NCBI GenBank assembly: GCA_963757945.1
Contig: CAVWTN010000002.1
Span: 248,001 to 312,000, forward strand
Length of the DNA: 64,000 bases
DNA from: CAVWTN01 sp963757945
GTDB taxonomy: Bacteria > Vulcanimicrobiota > Vulcanimicrobiia > Vulcanimicrobiales > Vulcanimicrobiaceae
Direction of reading: 5' to 3'
Shown: one piece after another, positions 9,741 through 17,937 of the stretch
Numbering within the stretch: the stretch's first letter is position 1
Layout of the letters: each line of letters opens with the position of its first letter
Notes under the pieces: generated by a model
Told to the model about the DNA's origin: nothing
Database searches by the model: none
Seen by the model: the letters and a program-made list of their open reading frames with translations, nothing else
Translations under genes and position numbers: made by a program

Positions 9741-11405
9741 CTAGGGCAGCGTGATCGGGCGGTAGCGCAGACGATGCGGCTTGGCGGCTTCCTCGCCGAG
9801 GCGCTCGCGCTTGTTCGCTTCGTACTCCTGATAGTTGCCCTCGAAGAAATACACGCGCGAATCGCCTTCGAACGCGATGATGTGCGTGCAGATGCGATCG
9901 AGGAACCAGCGGTCGTGGCTGATCACGAGGACGGTCCCGGCGAATTCGCCCAGCGCGTCCTCGAGCGCGCGCAGCGTCTCGACGTCGAGATCGTTCGAGG
10001 GTTCGTCGAGCAGCAACACGTTCGCTCCGGCGAGCAGCGTCTTCGCCAAGTGGAGGCGGCCCCGTTCGCCGCCGGAGAGCGTGCTGACGATCTTTTGCTG
10101 GTCGGCGCCTTTGAAATTGAAACGCCCCAGATAGGCGCGCGAAGGCATCTCGAATTTCCCGACGGTCACGAAATCGAGCCCCCCGCTGATCTCGTCGAAG
10201 ACGCTCTTCGTGCCCTCGAGCGACTCGCGGGTCTGATCGACGACGGCGAGCTTGACGCTCGGGCCGATCTCGATCGTGCCGGCGTCGGGTTTCTCTTTGC
10301 CCGCGATCATCCGAAAGAGCGTCGTCTTGCCGGCCCCGTTGGGGCCGATGATCCCGACGATCGCGCCCGCCGGAATGCGAAAGCTCACGTCCTCCATGAG
10401 GAGCCGGTCGCCGTAGGCCTTGCGGACTCCGGTGAAATCGATCACCCGATCGCCTAACCGCTCGGCGACGGGGATGAAGATCTCTTGCGTCTCGTTGCGA
10501 CGCTGATGCTCGTAGCTCGCGAGCTCCTCGAAGCGCGTGATGCGGCTCTTGTTCTTCGCGTGGCGCCCCTTGGCGCCGGTGCGGACCCACTCGAGCTCGC
10601 GCTTGAGCGCCTTGCGGCGCGCGGATTCCGCCGCTTCTTCTTGCGCGAGGCGCTCTTCTTTCTGCTCGAGCCACGAACTATAGTTGCCCTTCCAGGGGAT
10701 CCCGCGCCCGCGATCGAGTTCCAAGATCCAACCGGCCGCGTTGTCGAGGAAGTAACGGTCGTGCGTCACGGCGACGACGGTCCCCGGGAAACGCGCCAGG
10801 AAATGCTCGAGCCACTCGACGCTCTCGGCATCGAGGTGGTTCGTCGGCTCGTCGAGCAGCAGCATGTCCGGTTTGGAGAGCAAGAGGCGGCAGAGCGCGA
10901 CGCGCCGCTTCTCGCCGCCGGAAAGCGGTCCGATCGGAGCGTCCCAGGGCGGCAAGCGCAGCGCGTCGGCCGCGATCTCGAGCTGCTGATCGATGTCGCC
11001 GCCGTCGGCGAACAGGATCGCTTCGAGCTTGGCCTGTTCGTTCGCGAGCGCGTCGAAATCGGCACCTTCGTCGCCGTACGCGGCGTAGATTTCTTCGAGA
11101 CGCTTGCGCGCGGCGAGCGTCGCGCCCAACCCCTCCTCGACCGTCTCGCGCACCGTCTTGCCGGGATCGAGCTTCGGCTCTTGCTCCAAAAAGCCGATCG
11201 AGAGATTCGGCATGGGCTTGGCCTCGCCGTCGATCTCCGTCTCGATGCCGGCCATGATGCGCAACAGCGTCGACTTGCCGGAGCCGTTGAGCCCGAGAAT
11301 GCCGATCTTCGCGCCCGGCAAGAAACTGAGCGAGATGTCTTTGAGGATCTGGCGCTTCGGCGGCACGACCTTGCCGACACGATACATCGAGTACACGTAT
11401 TGCAT
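9741..11405 (-). CDS. ettA: Energy-dependent translational throttle protein EttA (ABC-F)
   Basis: A 554-residue cytosolic ABC-F ATPase with two nucleotide-binding domains and no membrane segment. Domain 1 has Walker A GLNGSGKST and signature LSGGEKRR; domain 2 has GPNGAGKTT and LSGGERGR, each followed by a Walker B LLLDEP. The linker between them is charged, as in family members that gate the ribosomal E site. The start MQYVYSMYRVGKVVPPKRQI matches the conserved EttA opening, so the ATG at 11405 is well supported. Length matches EttA (about 555). Confidence 0.93.
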   Translation of the reverse strand: MQYVYSMYRVGKVVPPKRQILKDISLSFLPGAKIGILGLNGSGKSTLLRIMAGIETEIDGEAKPMPNLSIGFLEQEPKLDPGKTVRETVEEGLGATLAARKRLEEIYAAYGDEGADFDALANEQAKLEAILFADGGDIDQQLEIAADALRLPPWDAPIGPLSGGEKRRVALCRLLLSKPDMLLLDEPTNHLDAESVEWLEHFLARFPGTVVAVTHDRYFLDNAAGWILELDRGRGIPWKGNYSSWLEQKEERLAQEEAAESARRKALKRELEWVRTGAKGRHAKNKSRITRFEELASYEHQRRNETQEIFIPVAERLGDRVIDFTGVRKAYGDRLLMEDVSFRIPAGAIVGIIGPNGAGKTTLFRMIAGKEKPDAGTIEIGPSVKLAVVDQTRESLEGTKSVFDEISGGLDFVTVGKFEMPSRAYLGRFNFKGADQQKIVSTLSGGERGRLHLAKTLLAGANVLLLDEPSNDLDVETLRALEDALGEFAGTVLVISHDRWFLDRICTHIIAFEGDSRVYFFEGNYQEYEANKRERLGEEAAKPHRLRYRPITLP

Positions 11406-11601
11406 ATACCTGGCCCTTACGCGCAAACGAGCCGAGCATCCCGCGCCGTCCCACCGGGCGGCGGCGTGCCTGCGGCGAGGTGTTCGGCCGAATGGCCTGC
11501 GAGTCACGCGCGCTCCGCGCTCCGCGAACGGAGGTGGGGCCTACCTGGGCAGGCGAACCCGGTACCTTCGCCTCCCAGCCGGGCCCTTCGAGGAGAGCGC
11601 G

Positions 11602-12681
11602 ATGCCGCATCGCCGGACAACGTTCAGCAAATTCATCATCGAAGACCAGCGCAGCCGGGCGAATCCGGATCCGGAATTGACCGGGCTGCTCAACGACATT
11701 CAGACGGCATGCAAGTTCATCGCCTCGGCGGTCTCGCGCGGAGCGCTGTACTATCCTCCGCGTTCTTCGATGAACGTCAACCCGTCGGCCGACGACCCGA
11801 GGGGGCTCGACGCGATCGCGAGCGACATCATGCTGCGCGAATGCGAGTGGGGCGGCCAGCTCTGCGGCATGAGCTTCGAAGAGGCGGAGCAGCCCTATTT
11901 GATCCCGACGACGTACCCGCGCGGGCGCTACCTGCTCGCCTTCGACGCGCTCTCGGGTTCGGCGAATCTCGACATCAACGCCACCGTCGGAACGATCTTC
12001 TCCGTCCTGCGCGCTCCCGAAGGCGTGACGGCGCCGACGGCCGCTGACTTCTTGCAGGCAGGCACCCGGCAAGTCGCGGCCGGTATTGCCCTGTACGGTC
12101 CGACCTCGATCGTCGCGATCACGCTCGGCAGCGGCGTTCACGGTTTCACGCTGGATCGTGAGATCGGAGCCTACACGCTCACGCATCCGAACATGCGCAT
12201 CCCCGAACAGACCTGCGAGTTCGCGATCGACGCCTCGAACGAGCGCAGCTGGGAGACACCGATCCGCTACTACGTGGACGAGTGCGTGCAGGGGAAGACG
12301 GGCGCGCGCGGCGTCGACTTCAGCATGCGCTGGGTCGATTCGCTGGTTGCGGAAGTGCACCGCATCCTGGTGCGCGGCGGGCTCTTGCTGTATCCGCGCG
12401 ACGTGCGCGACCCGGCCAAGCACGGCGGCCTGCATCTGCTCTACGAGGCGAACGCGGTCTCGATGATCGTCGAGCAGGCGGGCGGCGCGGCGTCGACGGG
12501 GCGCGAGCGGGTCCTGGATATCGTTCCGGCGAGCCTGCAGCAGCGCGTCCCCGTGATCCTGGGGTCGGCCAGGGAGGTGGAGCGGCTCGTCCGCTATCAC
12601 GAGACCTCCGATCGCGGCGAAGAGCTCGTGTTCGCAGCGCCGCTGTTCAACTCGCGTTCCCTCTTCCGCTCCTCAGCGTAG
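11602..12681 (+). CDS. fbp: Class I fructose-1,6-bisphosphatase
   Basis: 359 residues, hydrolysing fructose-1,6-bisphosphate in gluconeogenesis and the Calvin cycle. The start ATG has GAGGAG eight bases upstream. Metal-site landmarks are MSFEEAEQPY and EANAVSMIVEQAGG near the C-terminus. The usual signature DPLDGSSN reads DALSGSAN here (nt about 11944-11967), so the second Asp, a metal ligand in characterised enzymes, is Ser. The gene lies 21 bp upstream of phosphoribulokinase in the same orientation, which points to a Calvin-cycle role. The substitution may affect metal use or may be normal for this lineage. Confidence 0.92.
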   Translation: MPHRRTTFSKFIIEDQRSRANPDPELTGLLNDIQTACKFIASAVSRGALYYPPRSSMNVNPSADDPRGLDAIASDIMLRECEWGGQLCGMSFEEAEQPYLIPTTYPRGRYLLAFDALSGSANLDINATVGTIFSVLRAPEGVTAPTAADFLQAGTRQVAAGIALYGPTSIVAITLGSGVHGFTLDREIGAYTLTHPNMRIPEQTCEFAIDASNERSWETPIRYYVDECVQGKTGARGVDFSMRWVDSLVAEVHRILVRGGLLLYPRDVRDPAKHGGLHLLYEANAVSMIVEQAGGAASTGRERVLDIVPASLQQRVPVILGSAREVERLVRYHETSDRGEELVFAAPLFNSRSLFRSSA

Positions 12682-12702
12682 ACGTAAAGAAAGCGACCTT
12701 CG

Positions 12703-13575
12703 ATGTCGTCCAAGCATCCCATCATCGCGATCACCGGATCGTCCGGCGCGGGCACGTCCACGGTGAAGAGCACGTTCCAGCAGATCTTCCGGCGCGAACG
12801 AGTCACCGCCGCGATCGTCGAGGGCGATGCGTTCCATCGCTACGACCGGCTCGAGATGCGCGCCCTGTTGGCGGAAGCGCAAAAGAGCGGCCGGAGCCTG
12901 AGCCACTTCGGTCCGGAGGGGAACCTCTTCGAGGAACTCGAGGCGCTGTTCCGCGTGTACGGCGAAACGGGCACGGCCAAGGTGCGCAAGTATCTGCACG
13001 ACGACGGCGAGGCCGCGCCGTACAATCAGGAGCCGGGGACGTTCACGCCGTGGGAGGACATTCCGGCCGGGACCGATCTCCTGTTTTACGAGGGCCTGCA
13101 CGGGGCCGTCGCCACCGACACCGTCGACGTCGCCCGCCACGTCGATCTCTTGATCGGCGTCGTGCCGACGATCAATCTCGAGTGGATCCAGAAACTGCAT
13201 CGCGACCGGACCGCGCGCGGCCACTCGCAAGAGGCGATCGTCGACACGATCCTGCGGCGGATGCCGGACTACGTGAACTACATCTGCCCGCAGTTCTCGC
13301 GCTCGCACGTCAACTTTCAGCGCGTCCCGATCGTCGATACGTCCAATCCGTTCATCGCGCGCACGATCCCCACGCTGGACGAAAGCATGCTCGTGATCCG
13401 TTTCTCCAACCCGAAGGGGATCGACTTTTCCTATCTGCTGGCGATGCTCCACGATTCGTTCATGTCGCGGCCCAACACGATCGTTTGTCCCGGCGGCAAG
13501 ATGGGGCTTGCGATGCAGCTCATTTTCACGCCGATGATCTGGCAGCTCCTCGACCGCAAGAAGCGCGCCTTTTAG
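12703..13575 (+). CDS. prk: Phosphoribulokinase, proteobacterial (octameric) type
   Basis: 290 residues, the length of the octameric bacterial class rather than the plant/cyanobacterial one. It phosphorylates ribulose-5-phosphate to ribulose-1,5-bisphosphate, the CO2 acceptor of RuBisCO. The P-loop GSSGAGTST is near residues 12-20. VEGDAFHRYDR, FYEGLHGA (Walker B region) and HRDRTARGHSQEA follow, all typical of this class. It is second in a pair with fbp. Phosphoribulokinase has no known role outside the Calvin cycle, so RuBisCO should be encoded elsewhere in the genome. Confidence 0.95.
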   Translation: MSSKHPIIAITGSSGAGTSTVKSTFQQIFRRERVTAAIVEGDAFHRYDRLEMRALLAEAQKSGRSLSHFGPEGNLFEELEALFRVYGETGTAKVRKYLHDDGEAAPYNQEPGTFTPWEDIPAGTDLLFYEGLHGAVATDTVDVARHVDLLIGVVPTINLEWIQKLHRDRTARGHSQEAIVDTILRRMPDYVNYICPQFSRSHVNFQRVPIVDTSNPFIARTIPTLDESMLVIRFSNPKGIDFSYLLAMLHDSFMSRPNTIVCPGGKMGLAMQLIFTPMIWQLLDRKKRAF

Positions 13576-13586
13576 CGAGATCGCGT

Positions 13587-14513
13587 TTAGGTCGCACCCT
13601 CGACGGATTCGGCCGGGTGATCCTCCGCGCGGATCGCAAGCGCGATCGCGCCGAGGATCACGATGGCGCCGACGAGTGCCGAGGGCGCGAGCCGCTCCTT
13701 GAAGAGGATCGCCGCGAGCAAGGCCGCGATCAGCGGCTCGAGGAGCGTCGTCGTCGCGACGAACGTCGGGCTGAGCGCGCGGACGGCGACGTTGAGCGCC
13801 GTGTGCCCGAAGAGTTGCGAGACGAGCGCCATCGCGATGATCCCGCCCCACGCCACGGCATCGTGGAGCGGCGGGGGCGGCTGGCCCGCTACGACGGCCG
13901 CGACGCCCAGCAGCACGGCGGCGATCGGATAGGTGCGGCCGACGATCGCAAGGGTATCGTAGCTTCGATCGACACCGCGCACCAGGATCAGATACGCGGC
14001 CCACGCCCAAGCGCCGGCGATCGCGAGGCCAAGGCCGAGCGGCGTATTCTCCCCCGACGGAAGCCCAACGACGATCCCGACGCCGGCCAGCGCCGTGACG
14101 ATGCTGACGATGACCTCGGGGCGCGCCCTGCGCGCGCGCAACACCGCATAGGCTTCCGTCCAAATCGGCGCCGAGCAGACGAGCAGCGTCGAGATCGCAA
14201 CGCTCGCGAAGCGTAGCGAGGAGATCCAGGTCGCGAAATGCAGCGCGAGCACGAGGCCAGCGATCCCGAGGCGACGTTCGCTCGCCGCATCGCGCGTGCG
14301 ATACCGCCCGAGCGCTAGCGCAAGCGCGCAGATCACCGCGGCAGCGGTCGCAAGCCGCAAGGCGGAAACGACCAGCGGCCCGGCGCCGGTCAAGGCATAG
14401 CGCGCGAAAATGGCCGCGGCGCCAACGGCGATTTGGCCGATCGCGAGCGGCACGATCGCGCGCGCAATCGACGAGTTCACGAATCCCGGATTTAGCGCGC
14501 CGCTCGCGCGCAA
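13587..14513 (-). CDS. EamA/DMT-superfamily transporter
   Basis: About 308 residues and ten hydrophobic helices arranged as two EamA repeats, typical of drug/metabolite exporters of the RhaT/YdcZ type. The start is doubtful. TTG at 14513 has a GGGAGG touching it with no spacing; GTG at 14477 (NSSIARAIVP...) is a shorter alternative. The substrate cannot be told from sequence. It converges on prk with a gap of about 11 bp. Confidence 0.8.
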   Translation of the reverse strand: MRASGALNPGFVNSSIARAIVPLAIGQIAVGAAAIFARYALTGAGPLVVSALRLATAAAVICALALALGRYRTRDAASERRLGIAGLVLALHFATWISSLRFASVAISTLLVCSAPIWTEAYAVLRARRARPEVIVSIVTALAGVGIVVGLPSGENTPLGLGLAIAGAWAWAAYLILVRGVDRSYDTLAIVGRTYPIAAVLLGVAAVVAGQPPPPLHDAVAWGGIIAMALVSQLFGHTALNVAVRALSPTFVATTTLLEPLIAALLAAILFKERLAPSALVGAIVILGAIALAIRAEDHPAESVEGAT

Positions 14514-14526
14514 CCTCCCTCATGCT

Positions 14527-15078
14527 TCAACGCACCGCGGCGCCTCCGGCGAAGCGCGCGATGTCAGGCGGCCGCACCGCATCGTAGGAACCCGTCGAGC
14601 GCCACAGGATCTTGCCGTTCGGCGTGATGAGAAAGACCGAGATCTCATCTTCCGAAACGATCCCGAGCGCACGCTCGAACGCGGCCTTGTCGAGGAACAG
14701 CGTGATCGTCGATTCCCTCGCTTCGGTATCCGAGATCGCGCTGCGCATCACGTTGTCGAGGTATCCGCGAAAGACCGTGTACGCGCTCGAAATGATCGGC
14801 AACTGGTAGGCGTGAAAGCGCGGGTAGCGGCGCGCCATCCCCGCGGCGAACGGCTCCCAGGAATCGACCTGCGCTTGCTGCGCCGGCAAGAACGCGACGT
14901 ACACGAGGTTCGTCGCGCCTTTGAGGTCGCGCGGAACCTCCACGGCGCGCCCGTTGAGATTGTGCCCCGCGACCGCCGGGAAAGCAGCGGGCGCCGCGCG
15001 GGCCGGAGCCGGGAACGAACCCAACAGGAGCGAGGCGGCGGCGAGCGCCCATCCCAGGCGCGCGAGTTTGCGTACCAT
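14527..15078 (-). CDS. Secreted thioredoxin-fold-like protein, hypothetical
   Basis: 183 residues starting with a clear signal peptide (RKLARLGWALAAASLLLGSF, then ARAAPAAF). The mature part contains GHNLNGRAVEVPRDLKGA and VFLITPNGKILWRSTGSY, the beta-strand layout of AhpC/TSA or Atp10-like redoxin folds, but it has no CxxC, so classical thiol-disulfide activity is unlikely. The ATG has GGGAG seven bases upstream. It lies 13 bp downstream of nothing on its own strand and just upstream of the DMT transporter gene, so the two may share a transcript. Confidence 0.65.
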   Translation of the reverse strand: MVRKLARLGWALAAASLLLGSFPAPARAAPAAFPAVAGHNLNGRAVEVPRDLKGATNLVYVAFLPAQQAQVDSWEPFAAGMARRYPRFHAYQLPIISSAYTVFRGYLDNVMRSAISDTEARESTITLFLDKAAFERALGIVSEDEISVFLITPNGKILWRSTGSYDAVRPPDIARFAGGAAVR

Positions 15079-15198
15079 ACGTCTGCTCCCATGACCGCGC
15101 TCCGCGCCGCGCGGTTCCGGGCCGAGCCCTTGCGAGCCCGGGATCTCGCGGCGTCAAACGAACGATTCGCCACCGCGCCGCCCCCCTGCGAGGTTACC

Positions 15199-15588
15199 GT
15201 GCGCACGATCTTCACCTGGACCTATACCGTATTGCTCACGCTCGCCTTCATCGGTTCCGGCGCGGCGAAACTCGCCACGCAGCCGGTCATGGTCGAACAG
15301 TTTCGGAGCTTCGGCTATCCGCTGTGGTTCATGTACTTCACCGGTGCGCTCGAATGCGTCTGCGCGCTCGCCGTGCTCGTTCCGCGCTTCGCGCACATCG
15401 CCGCCGGGACGCTTGCATGCGTGATGGCGTGCGCGGTCGCTTCGCACCTTGCCCACGGCCAAGCCTCGCAGATCCTGCCTCCGTTCTTGCTCTTCATCCT
15501 CGCGTTGACGGTCGGCACGCTCCGCGGCTGGGGGAAGCGGCTTTCGACCGAGCCCGGCGGGGCGGGATTCGCGGAGCCCTTGCGCTAA
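15199..15588 (+). CDS. DoxX-like membrane protein
   Basis: 129 residues with four transmembrane helices. The pattern LAFIGSGAAKLA in helix 1 and YFTGALECVCALAVLVPRF in helix 2 is that of DoxX-like (DoxX_2) proteins. GTG at 15199 has GAGG six bases upstream and begins just before helix 1, whereas upstream codons look non-coding. Family members are often linked to redox or envelope stress functions without an established reaction. A secreted cyclophilin gene follows 12 bp later on the same strand. Confidence 0.75.
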   Translation: MRTIFTWTYTVLLTLAFIGSGAAKLATQPVMVEQFRSFGYPLWFMYFTGALECVCALAVLVPRFAHIAAGTLACVMACAVASHLAHGQASQILPPFLLFILALTVGTLRGWGKRLSTEPGGAGFAEPLR

Positions 15589-15600
15589 CGACGGCGCGTT

Positions 15601-16173
15601 GTGAGATTGAAACGCTTCACGTTCGCCACGCTCGCCCTCGCGGCGCTCCTGCTGCCGGCCGCATCTCCCGCTCCCGCCGCCGGAGCCGGAGAGCAGGGTC
15701 CGCGCGTGCGGATCGTCACCCAATTCGGCGATATCGTCGTCGTGCTGAACGACAAGAAAGCGCCGGTCACCACCGCGAATTTTCTGCGGTACGTCGACGC
15801 GAAGTTCTACAACGGGGGCTCGTTCTTTCGCTCCGTTCCCGGCTTTGTGATCCAAGGCGGCAATCGCGCGCGCGAAAACGATGCGACCGACCCCAAGATC
15901 GCACTCGAAGCCCCGACGAACACGGGCCTGCGGAACACGGACGGTGCGATCTCGATGGCGCGCACGAGCGACCCCAACTCGGCCACGTCGGAGTTTTTCA
16001 TCTGCGACGGCGATCAGCCGCGCCTAGACGGCTCGGCGCTCTCCGCCGGCTACGCGGCATTCGGGCACGTGATCTCGGGAATGGAGATCGTGCGTAAGAT
16101 CGCGCGGCTGCCCGCGGAGCAACAGATGCTGCTCTCGCCCGTCACGATCGTACGAGTCGTGCGCGTCCGCTAG
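15601..16173 (+). CDS. Secreted peptidyl-prolyl cis-trans isomerase, cyclophilin type
   Basis: 190 residues from a GTG start. It has a signal peptide (residues 1-30, ending near PAPAAGAG), then a cyclophilin domain with FFRSVPGFVIQGG, ISMARTSDPNSATSEFFI and FGHVISGMEIV, which hold the active-site Arg, Phe and Gln positions. It catalyses proline isomerisation during protein folding in the periplasm, like PpiA. It is convergent with the carbonic anhydrase gene; their 3' ends overlap by 4 bp. Confidence 0.92.
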   Translation: MRLKRFTFATLALAALLLPAASPAPAAGAGEQGPRVRIVTQFGDIVVVLNDKKAPVTTANFLRYVDAKFYNGGSFFRSVPGFVIQGGNRARENDATDPKIALEAPTNTGLRNTDGAISMARTSDPNSATSEFFICDGDQPRLDGSALSAGYAAFGHVISGMEIVRKIARLPAEQQMLLSPVTIVRVVRVR

Positions 16174-16670
16174 AGAACCTCGCGCAAGGCGCCGTTGTCC
16201 ACATCGTAGACGAAGCCGCGGACGCGATCGCGAGCCGGCAGGAAGGGATGCGCACGCACCCGTTCGAGCGCCCGGCGCACCGAGAAATCGACGTCGCGGA
16301 AAGCGCCGAATTCGTAGGGCGGCTCGCTGCCCACTTCACGGGTCAGCTTGGCCCGGAACTCGTCTTCCTTGAGTTGATTGAGCCCACAGTCGGTGTGTTG
16401 CATGAGAATGATCTCGCGCGTTTCGAGCAGGCGCTGCGAGACGACCAGCGAGCGCAGCATGTCGTCCGTCGCAAGGCCGCCCGCGTTGCGCAGGATGTGC
16501 GCGTCACCCACGTCGAGGCCGAAGATGCGAAAGATGTCCAGGCGTGAATCCATGCACGTCACGATCGTGAGGTGCTGGGCAGGGGTGACGGCGCGGTGGA
16601 CCGGTGATGCGGCTTCATGCTCGCGCGCTGCGCGAACGAGACGATCGATGACCGATGGTGTATCTTTCAC
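16170..16670 (-). CDS. Beta-class carbonic anhydrase
   Basis: 166 residues. Zinc ligands are Cys39 in CMDSR, His92 and Cys95 in HTDC, with the catalytic Asp41-Arg43 dyad in place. It interconverts CO2 and bicarbonate. The length is that of the short plant/Cab-type bacterial enzymes (compare Mycobacterium Rv1284-like proteins). Three kilobases from phosphoribulokinase, it could support inorganic-carbon supply, though housekeeping roles are also common. The start ATG is followed by a typical family opening, SVIDRLVRAAREHEA. Confidence 0.92.
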   Translation of the reverse strand: MKDTPSVIDRLVRAAREHEAASPVHRAVTPAQHLTIVTCMDSRLDIFRIFGLDVGDAHILRNAGGLATDDMLRSLVVSQRLLETREIILMQHTDCGLNQLKEDEFRAKLTREVGSEPPYEFGAFRDVDFSVRRALERVRAHPFLPARDRVRGFVYDVDNGALREVL

Positions 16671-16715
16671 GGGCCACCGTCGTTCGCGCTGTGCTGCGCC
16701 CGTCCTTGGCCGCGC

Positions 16716-16744
16716 AAAAAAAAAGAGCCCCGGCGCGGGGCTCT
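16716..16744 (-). terminator. Rho-independent terminator
   Basis: On the minus strand an 8-bp stem, AGAGCCCC / GGGGCTCT, with a 5-nt loop is followed by nine T. It lies about 20 bp after the stop of the 125-residue secreted protein gene and ends its transcript before the carbonic anhydrase gene. Confidence 0.9.
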
Positions 16745-16763
16745 CTGGTGAAGAGGGCGGGGC

Positions 16764-17141
16764 TCAGAACGTGATGGTGCGCGTGTTCGGCGAACTGTAA
16801 TTCGTCGTGTTGCCCGCGTTGGTCTTACCCTTGCCGCGCACGTACTTAGCGGTCGGTGCGTACTCGGGAATCCCGTTGTAGTGGCCGTTTCTGTGCGCTT
16901 GTTCGCGCCAGAACGCCGTCTCGTTGACCATCGTCGTTTGTTGCGTGGTCCCGGTCGCCGAGGAACCATTGCAGCCGTAACATTGCGGGGGCCCTTGCAC
17001 CACCGGCGCTGCTGCGCTAGCTGGAGTGATGCCCTGCGCGGTGCTTATCCCCGGTTGCAAAAGGAGTAAAGCACTGAGTCCTACGATCATCGCGCCGCTG
17101 ATGGCGAACGCGCCTTTTACTGCTGGGGAACGGCCTTGCAT
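16764..17141 (-). CDS. Small secreted or membrane-anchored protein, hypothetical
   Basis: 125 residues. An N-terminal hydrophobic segment (GAFAISGAMIVGLSALLLL) looks like a signal peptide or anchor. The rest is Gly/Thr/Asn rich with a short CYGC motif and a C-terminal Asn/Thr-rich tail. AAGGAG sits eight bases before the ATG, and a strong terminator follows the stop, so the gene is well bounded. No family is recognised. It is divergent from the secreted-protein pair at 17.5-18.8 kb across the hairpin-rich region. Confidence 0.6.
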   Translation of the reverse strand: MQGRSPAVKGAFAISGAMIVGLSALLLLQPGISTAQGITPASAAAPVVQGPPQCYGCNGSSATGTTQQTTMVNETAFWREQAHRNGHYNGIPEYAPTAKYVRGKGKTNAGNTTNYSSPNTRTITF

Positions 17142-17193
17142 TGCGGTGTCTCCTTAGGTCAGGATCGCTATGCCGGACGCTTCTCTAAAACAT

Positions 17194-17310
17194 TTGCCGT
17201 CCCTCGGAGTCGGCAAGCAAAATCGGGACCCCGCAGGGCGTCCCGAGGAAAGTCGCTCGCCTCCATCGTGCCGCTTTCGGCCACGCGGCACGTTAGGACC
17301 GCCTAGGTCC
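17194..17310. other. Hairpin-rich intergenic segment, possible structured RNA
   Basis: The 346-bp gap between divergent secreted-protein genes (17142-17487) holds no credible reading frame but four consecutive inverted repeats: TTGCCG/CGGCAA (17194-17216), TCGGGACCCC/GGG-C-GTCCCGA (17223-17246), CGTGCCGC/GCGGCACG (17267-17292) and GGACC/GGTCC (17296-17310). On either strand it could be the 5' leader of the adjacent gene. It does not match a riboswitch class that I know. Confidence 0.45.
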
Positions 17311-17487
17311 CGCATGAGGCTCGAGAGCTTGCCGCGGCTCACGAACGGGCGCGGCTCGTTCGCATCGGATGCCGTTCGGAGCAAGGGGGCCCGCGCAGCC
17401 GCTCCCTCATGCATATGTGCAGGCGCGGCTGGGCAGCTAAGAGAGAAGCTGCGCGCGGATCGGCGCTCGCTATGGGGAGGACGGGCT

Positions 17488-17937
17488 TTGTTCAAACGGC
17501 GACTCGCCCCGGGAATCTACGCGGCGCTTGCGGTGTTTGCGCTCGCGACCCTCGCCACGAACGCGCAGGGGGTGACGCGCGTGCAGCAGAGCGATGGTTC
17601 GACCCAGATCTATCGCCAGGTCGACATGCGGCTGGCCGGGCAGACGCTCTGGTTGCGCAGCCCCGATCGAAAAGGCGTGCTCGAGGTCGCGGGCGGCGCA
17701 TGCTCGTTCGCGGGCGCCGTCCAACGCTGCTTGCCGGTCACCGCGACGCTACATCAGCGCGGCCAGACGCATGAGATCGCGCTCAAACGCGGCACGCTGT
17801 ATTTGAATCTCACGGACACCGAGGTGCGCGTGCCCCATTCTTCTGAACGGCTGGGACCGCATCACGTGCTCGTGCTCCTGCATACGGAGCGTGGAACGAT
17901 CATATCGGTAAAGGGAACGCTGGACACAATCAAATGA
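17488..17937 (+). CDS. Secreted protein, hypothetical, 149 aa
   Basis: Read from TTG at 17488, which has GGGGAGG seven bases upstream; longer in-frame starts lack a ribosome site and add Arg/Pro-rich sequence with no signal. The N-terminus is a signal peptide (LAPGIYAALAVFALATLATN, then AQG). The mature part of about 120 residues is beta-rich with two Cys (GGACSFAGAVQRCLP) that could form a disulfide. No family is recognised. Its stop overlaps the start of the next gene by 4 bp (ATGA), so the two secreted products are probably made together. Confidence 0.6.
   Translation: MFKRRLAPGIYAALAVFALATLATNAQGVTRVQQSDGSTQIYRQVDMRLAGQTLWLRSPDRKGVLEVAGGACSFAGAVQRCLPVTATLHQRGQTHEIALKRGTLYLNLTDTEVRVPHSSERLGPHHVLVLLHTERGTIISVKGTLDTIK

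Noticed and set aside
12282..14523. Very long open frames on both strands over prk and the DMT transporter (over 600 codons)
   Set aside because: Arg-rich composition with no domains; they are antisense or shifted frames produced by high G+C content.
17142..17487. RNase P RNA, suggested by GAGGAAAGTC at about 17244
   Set aside because: The conserved 3' ACAGAA region and the overall helix order are missing, and the region is too short for a full bacterial RNase P RNA.
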